From Flavobacteriaceae bacterium TMED68 (GTDB taxonomy: Bacteria > Bacteroidota > Bacteroidia > Flavobacteriales > Flavobacteriaceae), in assembly GCA_002167525.1 (NCBI GenBank), contig NHDV01000007.1, forward strand, positions 84,951-91,379: a stretch of DNA of 6,429 nt. Reading direction: 5' to 3'. The notes below the pieces were generated by a model. The model was given only the letters and a program-made list of their open reading frames with translations. It had not been told where the DNA came from and did not search any database. This document shows, one piece after another, positions 1 to 6,325 of this stretch. Numbering within the stretch: position 1 is the stretch's first letter; every line of letters begins with the position of its first letter. Position numbers and translations under genes: made by a program.

Positions 1-1418
1 AAAGAGCCACGATTTATCTTGTAGAGGAATCCTTATTTTTTAATCAATACGTGTTTCATAAGCAAAAACTTTTTTTTCATAGATTATCAATGAAAAAATA
101 TCAATATTTTTTGAAGGGTAAAGGAATCGATGTACGATACATAGATGCTTCCGAAAAACTTTCTGATGTAAGGAAATTAATTGAAAATATATCAAACAAG
201 TATGACACAATTCAGATTATTGATCCAAATGACTTTTTAATTGAGAAAAGGTTAAAAAGAGTTTGTATTAAACTTAATTTAAAATTGATCATCCTAGAAA
301 ATCCAATGTTTTTGTGTAAAAAAAGTGATTTAAATTTCTTTAAGCCTGATAAGAAGAAATTTTTTCAAACTTCTTTTTACAAATCTCAAAGAGAAAAATT
401 TAATATTCTAATCGATATTGCTGGTGGACCTGAAGGAGGAAGTTGGACATATGATACAATGAACAGAGAAAAATATCCAACAAATAAAAAACCACCTGAA
501 ATCGTATCTGTCAATGATAAGTCTGAACTTCTTTCAGAGACATATGAATATATTAATAATGTCTATACCAAAAATTACGGCACTTTAGAATCAGAATTCC
601 TTTATCCTACTGATTTTGAGCAATCAAAAAAATGGTTTAATGATTTTTTAGAAAATCGATTTAAAGAATTTGGACCATATGAAGACGCTATTGTTGATAG
701 TGAGAGTTTTTTAAACCACAGCTTATTATCACCTCTATTAAATACTGGTCTTCTCGATGTAAGCTTTGTTATTAGTCAGACAATAGAATTTTATAAAAAA
801 AACAACATACCATTAAATTCATGTGAAGGTTTCATAAGGCAAATTTTAGGTTGGAGAGAATTTATTCGAGGTATATATTTTGCAAAAAGTGTAGAGGAGC
901 GAACTAAAAATTATTGGAATTTTAAAAGGAAAATTCCCCATTCATTTTATGACGGATCAACAAACATTTTACCCGTAGATGTATGCATAAAAAAAATTTT
1001 GAAAACAGGTTATGCTCATCACATTGAAAGATTAATGATAATTGGTAATTTCATGTTACTCTGTGAATTTGATCCAGATGAAGTTTATAGATGGTTTATG
1101 GAAATGTTCATTGATTCATATGACTGGGTTATGGTTCCAAATGTTTATGGGATGAGTCAATTTGCTGATGGGGGATTAATGTCAACAAAACCCTATATAA
1201 GCGGAAGTAGCTATATTCTTAAAATGAGTAATCATAAAAAAGGAGAATGGACAATCATTTGGGACTCTTTATTTTGGAATTTTATTGATAAACGAAGAGA
1301 CTTTTTCTTAAAAAATCCAAGGATGAGAATGCTTGTTTCTAACTTTGATAAAATGAATTCAAATAAAAAGAAAGAATTGTTAGAGACAGCTGATAATTTC
1401 CTTCAAAATCTTAGTTAA
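1..1418 (+). CDS. Cryptochrome/photolyase-related protein (PF04244/DPRP family), 5' end missing, no Fe-S cysteines
   Basis: The reading frame is open from base 3 with no stop, and the codons before the first possible start (GTG at 51) already encode family sequence ([13 protein letters not shown]). The gene is therefore cut by the window edge and GTG 51 is not its start. I see 471 residues; relatives have about 500-520, so roughly 30-45 are missing. Family signatures, numbered from base 3, are the N-terminal FHKQKL..HR..SMK block, [10 protein letters not shown] in the helical domain, the flavin-domain YAHHIERLM (337-345), and [18 protein letters not shown] (373-391). Characterised members (Agrobacterium PhrB, Rhodobacter CryB) bind FAD and a 4Fe-4S cluster; PhrB repairs (6-4) photoproducts. 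Here the four cluster cysteines are absent: the region of the first reads ILPVDVC, and [18 protein letters not shown] replaces the C-x2-C...C segment. It is probably a soluble cytoplasmic flavoprotein for light-driven DNA repair or light sensing. The family is certain; the substrate is not. It is first in a tight cluster with the next two genes. Confidence 0.95.
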   Translation, partial: RATIYLVEESLFFNQYVFHKQKLFFHRLSMKKYQYFLKGKGIDVRYIDASEKLSDVRKLIENISNKYDTIQIIDPNDFLIEKRLKRVCIKLNLKLIILENPMFLCKKSDLNFFKPDKKKFFQTSFYKSQREKFNILIDIAGGPEGGSWTYDTMNREKYPTNKKPPEIVSVNDKSELLSETYEYINNVYTKNYGTLESEFLYPTDFEQSKKWFNDFLENRFKEFGPYEDAIVDSESFLNHSLLSPLLNTGLLDVSFVISQTIEFYKKNNIPLNSCEGFIRQILGWREFIRGIYFAKSVEERTKNYWNFKRKIPHSFYDGSTNILPVDVCIKKILKTGYAHHIERLMIIGNFMLLCEFDPDEVYRWFMEMFIDSYDWVMVPNVYGMSQFADGGLMSTKPYISGSSYILKMSNHKKGEWTIIWDSLFWNFIDKRRDFFLKNPRMRMLVSNFDKMNSNKKKELLETADNFLQNLS

Positions 1419-1432
1419 TCATTTTTCAAAGG

Positions 1433-2914
1433 ATGATACAAAGTAATATACCAATTGTAATTGTTTGGTTTAAAAGAGATTTACGTTTAGAAGATAATGA
1501 GGCAATTAATTCGGCAATAGCAAGTAATAAGTTAGTATTATTGCTTTACGTTTTTGAGAATTCTTTAATTCAAAATGATCATTTTAGCAAACGACATTTA
1601 AATTTCATAAAGCAATCTCTTGCAGACCTCAACCAAAGGTTGGCAAAATTTAATACAGAAATTTTGACTGTTTGTGGTGAGGTACAATCAAATTTTGAAA
1701 AACTTAATAAACAATTTTTAATTAAAAAAGTTTATTCGCATTATGAGACTGGAATGGATATTACTTACAAAAGGGACAAAAAAATGGCAAAATGGTTTAT
1801 TGAAAATAAAATTAGATGGTATGAGAAAAGACAACAAGGGGTATTCAGAGGAATATCTAATAGGAAAAATTGGTCAAAATTAATGAATGAATTTATCGAT
1901 CAACCTATTAAACCCCTACCTGAAATGAAAAATAAATTTGTGTCTTTAAAAACTTTGAAACAAATTAAAAAGGAATTCGGTGTATTAGAATTTAAAGCGG
2001 AACATTCAAGTGATTTTCAACCGGGGGGTATAACAAATGCAAATAAATATTTAGAATCTTTTTTTAAAAATCGTTACCAAAACTATCAAAACCACATATC
2101 TAAACCAGATTTATCGCGTAAAAGTTGCAGCAGGCTCTCGCCATACATTAGCTATGGGAATTTATCAATAAGACAAATTTTTCATCGAATAAAAGAAAAA
2201 AAAACTCAAACTAATAACAGTTTTGCTATTCGTTCATTTGAGTCTCGTTTAAGATGGCATTCTCATTTTATTCAAAAGTTTGATATGGAACCTAGCATGG
2301 AGTTTTTAAGCATAAATAAGGGCTTTCATAAACTTTTAAAACCTATAAATAAAAAATTTATTAAAGCATGGGAAAATGGAAAAACTGGTGTTCCAATAGT
2401 TGATGCCTCTATGCGATGTCTAGTTAAAACAGGGTATTTAAATTTTAGAATGCGAGCTTTGATTGTTTCTTTTTTTGTTCATCAATTATGGCAACCGTGG
2501 CAAGCTTGTTCGGCTTTTCTAGCGAGACAATTTCTTGATTTTGAACCTGGAGTTCATTTCCCTCAACTTCAAATGCAAGCTGGTGAGACTGGAATTAATA
2601 CTCTCCGTATCTATAATGCTGTTAAAAATGGAAGAGAGCACGATCAAAATGGAGATTTTACACTCAAATGGCTACCAGAACTCAAATTACTTCCTGATAA
2701 ATTAATTCATTCACCTTGGTTAATTACTCCTTTAGAAGAAGAAATTTTTAAATTTAAAAAAGGTATCAATTATCCAAATCCTATTGTTAATCTTGATGAG
2801 ACGAGAAAATTTGCTTCATATACACTTTGGAATTTAAAAAAAGATCCAATAGTTTTTGAGGAAAATCAGCGTATTTTAAAAAAGCATACTTTTGGGAAAA
2901 GAATAAATAGCTAA
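1433..2914 (+). CDS. Photolyase/cryptochrome family flavoprotein (PF00875 + PF03441) with a non-canonical active site
   Basis: This is a full-length 493-residue protein with the two classic domains. The N-terminal photolyase domain opens [17 protein letters not shown] (8-24) and would hold an antenna pigment. The C-terminal FAD domain carries [14 protein letters not shown] (232-245), [10 protein letters not shown] (272-281), [14 protein letters not shown] (317-330), and INTLRIYN followed by the W-LPEL motif (388-417). The ATG at 1433 lies 14 bp after the upstream stop, follows AAAGG, and begins the protein just before the conserved VWFKRDLR block. Databases would probably call it deoxyribodipyrimidine photolyase. 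In a hand alignment to E. coli Phr, however, dimer contacts Glu274, Asn341 and Trp384 become Arg272, Phe338 and Met381. Electron-transfer Trp382 and Trp306 become Leu379 and about Lys303, while Trp277 and Trp359 are kept as Trp275 and Trp356. I recall close relatives in Bacteroidota sharing these features, so this is a clade trait rather than decay. CPD repair is possible but cannot be assumed; I left the symbol blank. Confidence 0.95.
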   Translation: MIQSNIPIVIVWFKRDLRLEDNEAINSAIASNKLVLLLYVFENSLIQNDHFSKRHLNFIKQSLADLNQRLAKFNTEILTVCGEVQSNFEKLNKQFLIKKVYSHYETGMDITYKRDKKMAKWFIENKIRWYEKRQQGVFRGISNRKNWSKLMNEFIDQPIKPLPEMKNKFVSLKTLKQIKKEFGVLEFKAEHSSDFQPGGITNANKYLESFFKNRYQNYQNHISKPDLSRKSCSRLSPYISYGNLSIRQIFHRIKEKKTQTNNSFAIRSFESRLRWHSHFIQKFDMEPSMEFLSINKGFHKLLKPINKKFIKAWENGKTGVPIVDASMRCLVKTGYLNFRMRALIVSFFVHQLWQPWQACSAFLARQFLDFEPGVHFPQLQMQAGETGINTLRIYNAVKNGREHDQNGDFTLKWLPELKLLPDKLIHSPWLITPLEEEIFKFKKGINYPNPIVNLDETRKFASYTLWNLKKDPIVFEENQRILKKHTFGKRINS

Positions 2915-2917
2915 TAA

Positions 2918-3202
2918 ATGAAAAAAAAGTCATTGCTTTCAAGTGAACAAATTGATAGAATTATTGAGATGGCATGGGAGGATAGAACCCCTTTTGATGC
3001 TATTTTATCACAATTCGGATTAAATGAAAAAAGCGTAATAGATTTAATGCGTAAGGAGCTAAAGATTAATAGTTTCAAACTCTGGCGAGAACGTGTACAG
3101 GGAAGAAAAACTAAGCATAGCAAGATTCGTTTAAATGACGTAGATCGATTTAAGTGTTCAAGACAAAAAAATATTAGTAATAATAAAATCTCTAAGCGAT
3201 AG
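2918..3202 (+). CDS. DUF2805 / TIGR03643 family small protein
   Basis: This 94-residue protein has the DUF2805 (TIGR03643) pattern: IDRIIEMAWEDRTPF (12-26), FGLNEKSVIDLMRKELK (33-49), SFKLWRERVQGRKTKH (52-67) and the basic C-terminal RFKCSRQKNIS..KISKR. Its length is usual for the family. The function is not established. Residues 24-48 (TPFDAIL, then QFGLNEKSVIDLMRKEL) read like a helix-turn-helix, with a short turn at FGLN, and the last third is rich in Lys and Arg. I infer possible nucleic-acid binding. The ATG follows two tandem TAA codons, the first being the stop of the upstream photolyase-like gene, so the gap is 3 bp and translation is probably coupled. I recall this family being frequent beside photolyase/cryptochrome genes, which fits a role in light-dependent repair or its control. 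No signal peptide or membrane segment is visible. Confidence 0.93.
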   Translation: MKKKSLLSSEQIDRIIEMAWEDRTPFDAILSQFGLNEKSVIDLMRKELKINSFKLWRERVQGRKTKHSKIRLNDVDRFKCSRQKNISNNKISKR

Positions 3203-3240
3203 CTGAATTATACAGTAAAGTAATGGTTATTGATTTCTAT

Positions 3241-3264
3241 AAATAATTTTTATGAAAAATATTT
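3241..3264. terminator. Possible weak bidirectional terminator hairpin between convergent genes
   Basis: The 95-bp spacer between the convergent DUF2805 gene and murA contains AAATAATTTTT, a 3-base loop (ATG), then AAAAATATTT. These arms pair with one bulged base. The stem is almost purely A-T and so weak. It is supported mainly by its place between two converging transcripts and by the T-rich sequence on both sides. In DNA this AT-rich such a hairpin could arise by chance. I see nothing else in the spacer. Confidence 0.25.
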
Positions 3265-3297
3265 AATAATTTATTTTAAAGACATCCTAACTCTATG

Positions 3298-4611
3298 TCA
3301 GCTAATAACTCTTTTAATCTTTGCCCCCAACTTTTTTAACCGGCCATCTATATTTTCGTAACCTCTATCTATTTGCTCGATGTTATGAATAGTACTTTTC
3401 CCAGAAGCTGAAAGTGCAGCAATAAGTAGAGATACCCCAGCTCTTATATCAGGAGATGTGAGAGTTGTTCCTTTTAATTGAGATTTAAAATCGTGTCCTA
3501 TAACTGTCGCACGGTGGGGATCGCAGAGAATTATTTTAGCTCCCATATCAATTAGTTTATCAACAAAAAACAAACGGCTTTCAAACATTTTTTGATGAAT
3601 TAATACACTCCCTCTTGCTTGACTGGCAACAACCAAAATAATGCTTAATAAATCAGGAGTAAAACCTGGCCAGGGTGAGTCAGAGATAGTTAGTATAGAA
3701 CCATCGATATAATTTGTTATTTCATATCCTTTTTTGTGAGCAGGAATAAAAATATCATCACCACTTTTCTCAACATTTATTCCAAGTTTTTTAAAAGTAG
3801 CTGGAATATTACCTAGTTGATTAAAATTGACATTTTTAATTGTAATCTCGCTTTTTGTCATAGCTGCTAGGCCAATCCAACTTCCAATTTCTATCATATC
3901 TGGTAAAATAGTGTGATCAGTACCATTTAGTTTTTTGACACCTTCAATAGTTAAATAGTTTGAACCAATACCACTTATTTTAGCTCCCATTTTATTTAAC
4001 ATTTTACATAACTGTTGAACATAAGGTTCACATGCGGCATTGTAAATAGTTGTTATACCTTGGGCTAAAACAGCAGTCATAACAATATTAGCTGTTCCAG
4101 TTACAGATGCCTCATCAAGAATTATATTTACACCTTTTAATTGATTTGCTTCTACACTATAAAATGTACCCTCTTTATTATGTGAAAACTTTGCACCTAA
4201 TTTTATAAAACCTTCAAAATGAGTGTCTAACCTTCTCCTACCTATTTTATCTCCACCAGGTCTTGGTACAGATCCCTTGCCAAATCTCGCAAGTAGTGGA
4301 CCAACTATCATGATTGATCCCCTTAATCTTTGCCCATCATCTTTAAAATCCTGTGAACTCAGATAATCGAGATTAATATTATTTGAGCGAAATCTAAAAC
4401 TTCCCTCACTAATTTTCTCAATTTCAACGCCTAAATTTGCGAGTATTTTGATAAGCTTATTGACGTCAAGTATATTAGGAATATTGTTTACAATTATTGG
4501 TTCTGGGGTTAAAAGTGTAGCACATAAAATCTGAAGAGCTTCATTTTTTGCTCCTTGAGGCTTTATAGAACCTTTTAAGGATTGACCTCCTTCAATAATA
4601 AATGATTCCAT
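3298..4611 (-). CDS. murA: UDP-N-acetylglucosamine 1-carboxyvinyltransferase (MurA), Asp active-site form
   Basis: MurA transfers enolpyruvate from PEP to UDP-GlcNAc in the cytoplasm, the first committed step of peptidoglycan synthesis. The protein is complete at 437 residues, close to the family's usual 420-440. It has the two-lobed EPSP-synthase-type fold signatures. GAKNEALQIL contains Lys22 and Asn23, matching the substrate-binding pair of the E. coli enzyme. GPLLARFGKG is followed by the mobile loop PGGDKIGRRRLDTH (118-131), then WPGFTPD with the general-base aspartate Asp320 (E. coli Asp305). DIRAG (388-392) and IDRGYENIDGRLKKLGA (414-430) close the protein. The loop residue that is Cys115 in E. 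coli is Asp121 here (codon GAT, bases 4249-4251 read on the minus strand). This form is active but not alkylated by fosfomycin in species where it was studied. The gene starts 5 bp after the DUF4290 stop and is the last gene of its minus-strand run. Confidence 0.98.
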   Translation of the reverse strand: MESFIIEGGQSLKGSIKPQGAKNEALQILCATLLTPEPIIVNNIPNILDVNKLIKILANLGVEIEKISEGSFRFRSNNINLDYLSSQDFKDDGQRLRGSIMIVGPLLARFGKGSVPRPGGDKIGRRRLDTHFEGFIKLGAKFSHNKEGTFYSVEANQLKGVNIILDEASVTGTANIVMTAVLAQGITTIYNAACEPYVQQLCKMLNKMGAKISGIGSNYLTIEGVKKLNGTDHTILPDMIEIGSWIGLAAMTKSEITIKNVNFNQLGNIPATFKKLGINVEKSGDDIFIPAHKKGYEITNYIDGSILTISDSPWPGFTPDLLSIILVVASQARGSVLIHQKMFESRLFFVDKLIDMGAKIILCDPHRATVIGHDFKSQLKGTTLTSPDIRAGVSLLIAALSASGKSTIHNIEQIDRGYENIDGRLKKLGAKIKRVIS

Positions 4612-4616
4612 CTATT

Positions 4617-5255
4617 TTAATAACGTTTTCTATTTCTTTTTCTTGGTCTACTATGATTGCTACTTGGTCCACTTCCGTTTTTATGTTTAAACCGAATTAG
4701 ATCAGCAGAATCACTTAAGGGTAGTTGAGAAGCGGCTACTTTAAGTTTTCCTTCTGAAAGCTCTTCTAAGTGGCTAAGTATAACAACATCTTCAACTGTA
4801 TCTTTATTCCAACTTAAGAAGTTTTTTTTCATATGGTTAGCTATTGTAAAAACTAAGACATCTTTAAGTTCACTATTTTCCCATCCAATTGCAGCATCAA
4901 TCATACGTTTTATATTGTTTCCATAGAACCTATATTTCGGAAAGTTCTGAGGGTAGGGCAGCTTTTCAGGCTTCATATCTAGCAACTCTTGCTGAGGTTT
5001 CTCAAATGGACAATCAACATCAATATCAAAGTCTGCCATGATGAAGAATTGATCCCACAGTTTGTGCTGGAAGTCTGCTACATCTCTAAGGTGAGGATTT
5101 AGGTTTCCCATAACACCAATTATAGCTTTAGCTTTTTTATTTCTTTCTTCAGGATTGGCTTCCGATTTAGCCTGTTCTATCATTATATGAATATGTCTGC
5201 CATATTCGGGTATTACAAGCTGTTTACGTTTAGTATTGTATTGCAAAGTGTCCAT
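4617..5255 (-). CDS. DUF4290 domain protein (Bacteroidota-specific, function unknown)
   Basis: This 212-residue protein matches the DUF4290 family. It opens with the diagnostic YNTKRKQLVIPEYGRHI (5-21), has the conserved NLNPHLRDVADFQHKLWDQFF block (52-72), FPKYRFYGNNI (105-115), and a helical segment ending ANHMKKNFLSWNKD. No biochemical role is known to me. The C-terminal 23 residues are of low complexity and very basic (Arg/Lys with Ser, Asn, Gly), ending RPRKRNRKRY, which suggests RNA, DNA or ribosome contact, though this is inference. No signal peptide or transmembrane helix is visible, so it is probably cytoplasmic. It lies 5 bp upstream of murA on the same strand and is almost certainly co-transcribed and perhaps translationally coupled with it. 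An 87-bp gap separates it from the DUF493 gene upstream. The family assignment is firm; the function is open. Confidence 0.93.
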   Translation of the reverse strand: MDTLQYNTKRKQLVIPEYGRHIHIMIEQAKSEANPEERNKKAKAIIGVMGNLNPHLRDVADFQHKLWDQFFIMADFDIDVDCPFEKPQQELLDMKPEKLPYPQNFPKYRFYGNNIKRMIDAAIGWENSELKDVLVFTIANHMKKNFLSWNKDTVEDVVILSHLEELSEGKLKVAASQLPLSDSADLIRFKHKNGSGPSSNHSRPRKRNRKRY

Positions 5256-5342
5256 TAGGTGATTGTAAAAGAGTTCTTTAAGTAGAATAATTATATTGCA
5301 AATTAGTAAAATCCGTTGAATTGCATACTATATTGAATAAAA

Positions 5343-5636
5343 TTAGAGAGCTATAATTCCTTTTAACTTGCTACAAATTTTATAGATTTCGATAACTTCC
5401 TTTGGTGAATCCAAGTTTACATTTATGCTTAGACTAGTAAAATTTCTTTTTGATGATTTTTTTTCACTGAATAGTGCTTCTTTTGTTGAAAAAATTGATT
5501 TCAGCTTGGTCAAGTTATCTGATTCTGATTTTACAATAAACTTAAAAAGATATATTCCAGGCCAATTCTGTGACTGACTTAGTTGATCAAAAAAGCGTGA
5601 ATAAAATTCCTCTTTATTATCATTCGGATTAAACAT
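5343..5636 (-). CDS. DUF493 (YbeD-like) small protein
   Basis: This 97-residue protein resembles the DUF493 family as found in Flavobacteriia. It has an acidic N-terminus (EEFYSRFFDQL), then WPGIYLFKFIVKSES (25-39), a central variable stretch, KRNFTSLSINVNLDSPKEVIEIYK (63-86), and a hydrophobic end KGIIAL. The alternating pattern (YLFKFIV and FTSLSINVNL strands with helices between) fits the small ferredoxin-like alpha/beta fold of E. coli YbeD. The family has been discussed as regulatory by resemblance to ACT-like folds, but its role here is unknown. Its ATG lies only 24 bp from the divergent ATPase start and about 45 bp from the more probable one. The gene is in the same direction as DUF4290 and murA, 87 bp upstream, and may share a transcript with them. 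Confidence 0.9.
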   Translation of the reverse strand: MFNPNDNKEEFYSRFFDQLSQSQNWPGIYLFKFIVKSESDNLTKLKSIFSTKEALFSEKKSSKRNFTSLSINVNLDSPKEVIEIYKICSKLKGIIAL

Positions 5637-5642
5637 GAGGCT

Positions 5643-5650
5643 TACATTTG
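5643..5650 (+). promoter_or_regulatory. Bacteroidota-type -7 promoter element (TACATTTG)
   Basis: TACATTTG is an exact match to the Bacteroidota -7 consensus TAnnTTTG recognised by the primary sigma factor. At -33 the consensus TTG is only partly met: TTC at 5623-5625 with a 17-bp spacer, inside the start of the DUF493 gene. Transcription would begin about 5-8 bases downstream, near 5655-5658. That leaves almost no leader before the ATG at 5661 but about 25 bases before the ATG at 5682. It is the best promoter candidate in the window. Confidence 0.5.
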
Positions 5651-5660
5651 TATAAATATA

Positions 5661-6215
5661 ATGGTTTTTATTAATTACAAAATGCCTAATATCCGAAGAA
5701 TACTTATTACAGGAAGTCCTGGTTCAGGTAAGACAACAATTATTAGAGGTTTAAGAAATAGGGGCTACATGGTTTTTGATGAATTCTCAAGATCACTAAT
5801 AAAAGGCTTTGAGAATAAAAATTTATTTTTAAAAGATCCCATAAATTTTAGTGCAAAATTATTAGAAAGGAGAATTAAGCAATTTAACGATGCAAAAAAA
5901 AATAAAAAAGTGAAGAATAACTTAGTATTCTATGATAGGGGAATTCAGGAAATTTCAGGATATTTAAGAGCAATAGGCCTTGAAAATTCATCATGGGAGA
6001 AAAAGCTAACCGATTATCGATATGATAAAGTTTTTATAGCTCCGCCGTGGAAGGAAATTTATATTAATGATAAACAGAGGTTTGAAACATATAAAGAAGC
6101 AAAAATCTATTATCGCTTTATTAAGGCTTCTTATGAAATCAAACATGAGCTTATTGAGATACCCAAAATAGATATTGAGAGTAGGATTGATTTTGTAGAA
6201 TCATATGTCTTGTGA
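5661..6215 (+). CDS. P-loop ATPase/kinase-like protein (AAA_28, PF13521 type)
   Basis: This is a small soluble P-loop NTPase, 184 residues from the ATG at 5661 or 177 from the ATG at 5682. The Walker A loop is GSPGSGKTT (18-26 from the longer start). A strand-like GYMVFDEFSRSLI (35-47) follows, where relatives have an E-x-x-R motif, and then LVFYDRG (88-94), the aspartate-bearing second strand with the Asp-Arg pair seen in nucleoside-kinase-like members. RFETYKEA (140-147) may act as an arginine lid. Members of PF13521 resemble the kinase half of NadR and are annotated only as ATPases; the substrate is unknown. The start at 5682 (MPNIRRILITG) is probably the true one: it places the P-loop at the usual distance from the N-terminus and leaves a normal leader after the TACATTTG element. 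The gene diverges from DUF493 and precedes fmt. Function beyond NTP binding is unassigned. Confidence 0.88.
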   Translation: MVFINYKMPNIRRILITGSPGSGKTTIIRGLRNRGYMVFDEFSRSLIKGFENKNLFLKDPINFSAKLLERRIKQFNDAKKNKKVKNNLVFYDRGIQEISGYLRAIGLENSSWEKKLTDYRYDKVFIAPPWKEIYINDKQRFETYKEAKIYYRFIKASYEIKHELIEIPKIDIESRIDFVESYVL

Positions 6216-6325
6216 ATTTATATAATTTTAATTTTTGGAAATGCTACAAAATCTAAATTATCAAAATGCTAAAAAAAATCTTAAATTAATATACGGGATG
6301 TCAAATACATTAAATAAGCTTCTCT
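6216..6325. other. 110-bp AT-rich spacer between the ATPase gene and fmt
   Basis: This spacer has no recognisable gene. It holds a near-match to the -7 promoter box (TAATTTTTG at 6229-6237, one T too many) and a 32-codon open frame (6241-6339) that begins with ATG and overlaps the first bases of fmt. No convincing hairpin is present. It may carry the fmt promoter or simply be a transcribed spacer within an operon. Confidence 0.4.

Noticed and set aside
51..53. GTG as the start codon of the first photolyase-related gene
   Set aside because: The frame is open to the window edge and the upstream codons encode recognisable family sequence, so the true start lies outside the window.
2911..3123. 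70-codon minus-strand frame opposite DUF2805
   Set aside because: It lies almost wholly antisense to a well-supported gene, has no recognisable domain, and is a shadow of the plus-strand coding pattern.
3203..3297. Small RNA or small gene in the convergent spacer
   Set aside because: The 95 bp is almost pure A/T with no open frame of note and no GC-containing stem; only a weak hairpin is visible.
4249..4251. MurA Cys-to-Asp change read as an inactivating mutation
   Set aside because: Asp at this place occurs naturally in active MurA enzymes and the other catalytic residues are intact.
5256..5342. Promoter for DUF4290-murA in the 87-bp gap after DUF493
   Set aside because: On the minus strand the best candidate is TAATTTG (one base short of TAnnTTTG) with no TTG at -33; too weak to call, though an internal promoter cannot be excluded.
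6229..6237. TAATTTTTG as an fmt promoter
   Set aside because: The box has one base too many between TA and the final G, and it lies nearly 90 bp from the fmt start; kept only as a remark on the spacer.
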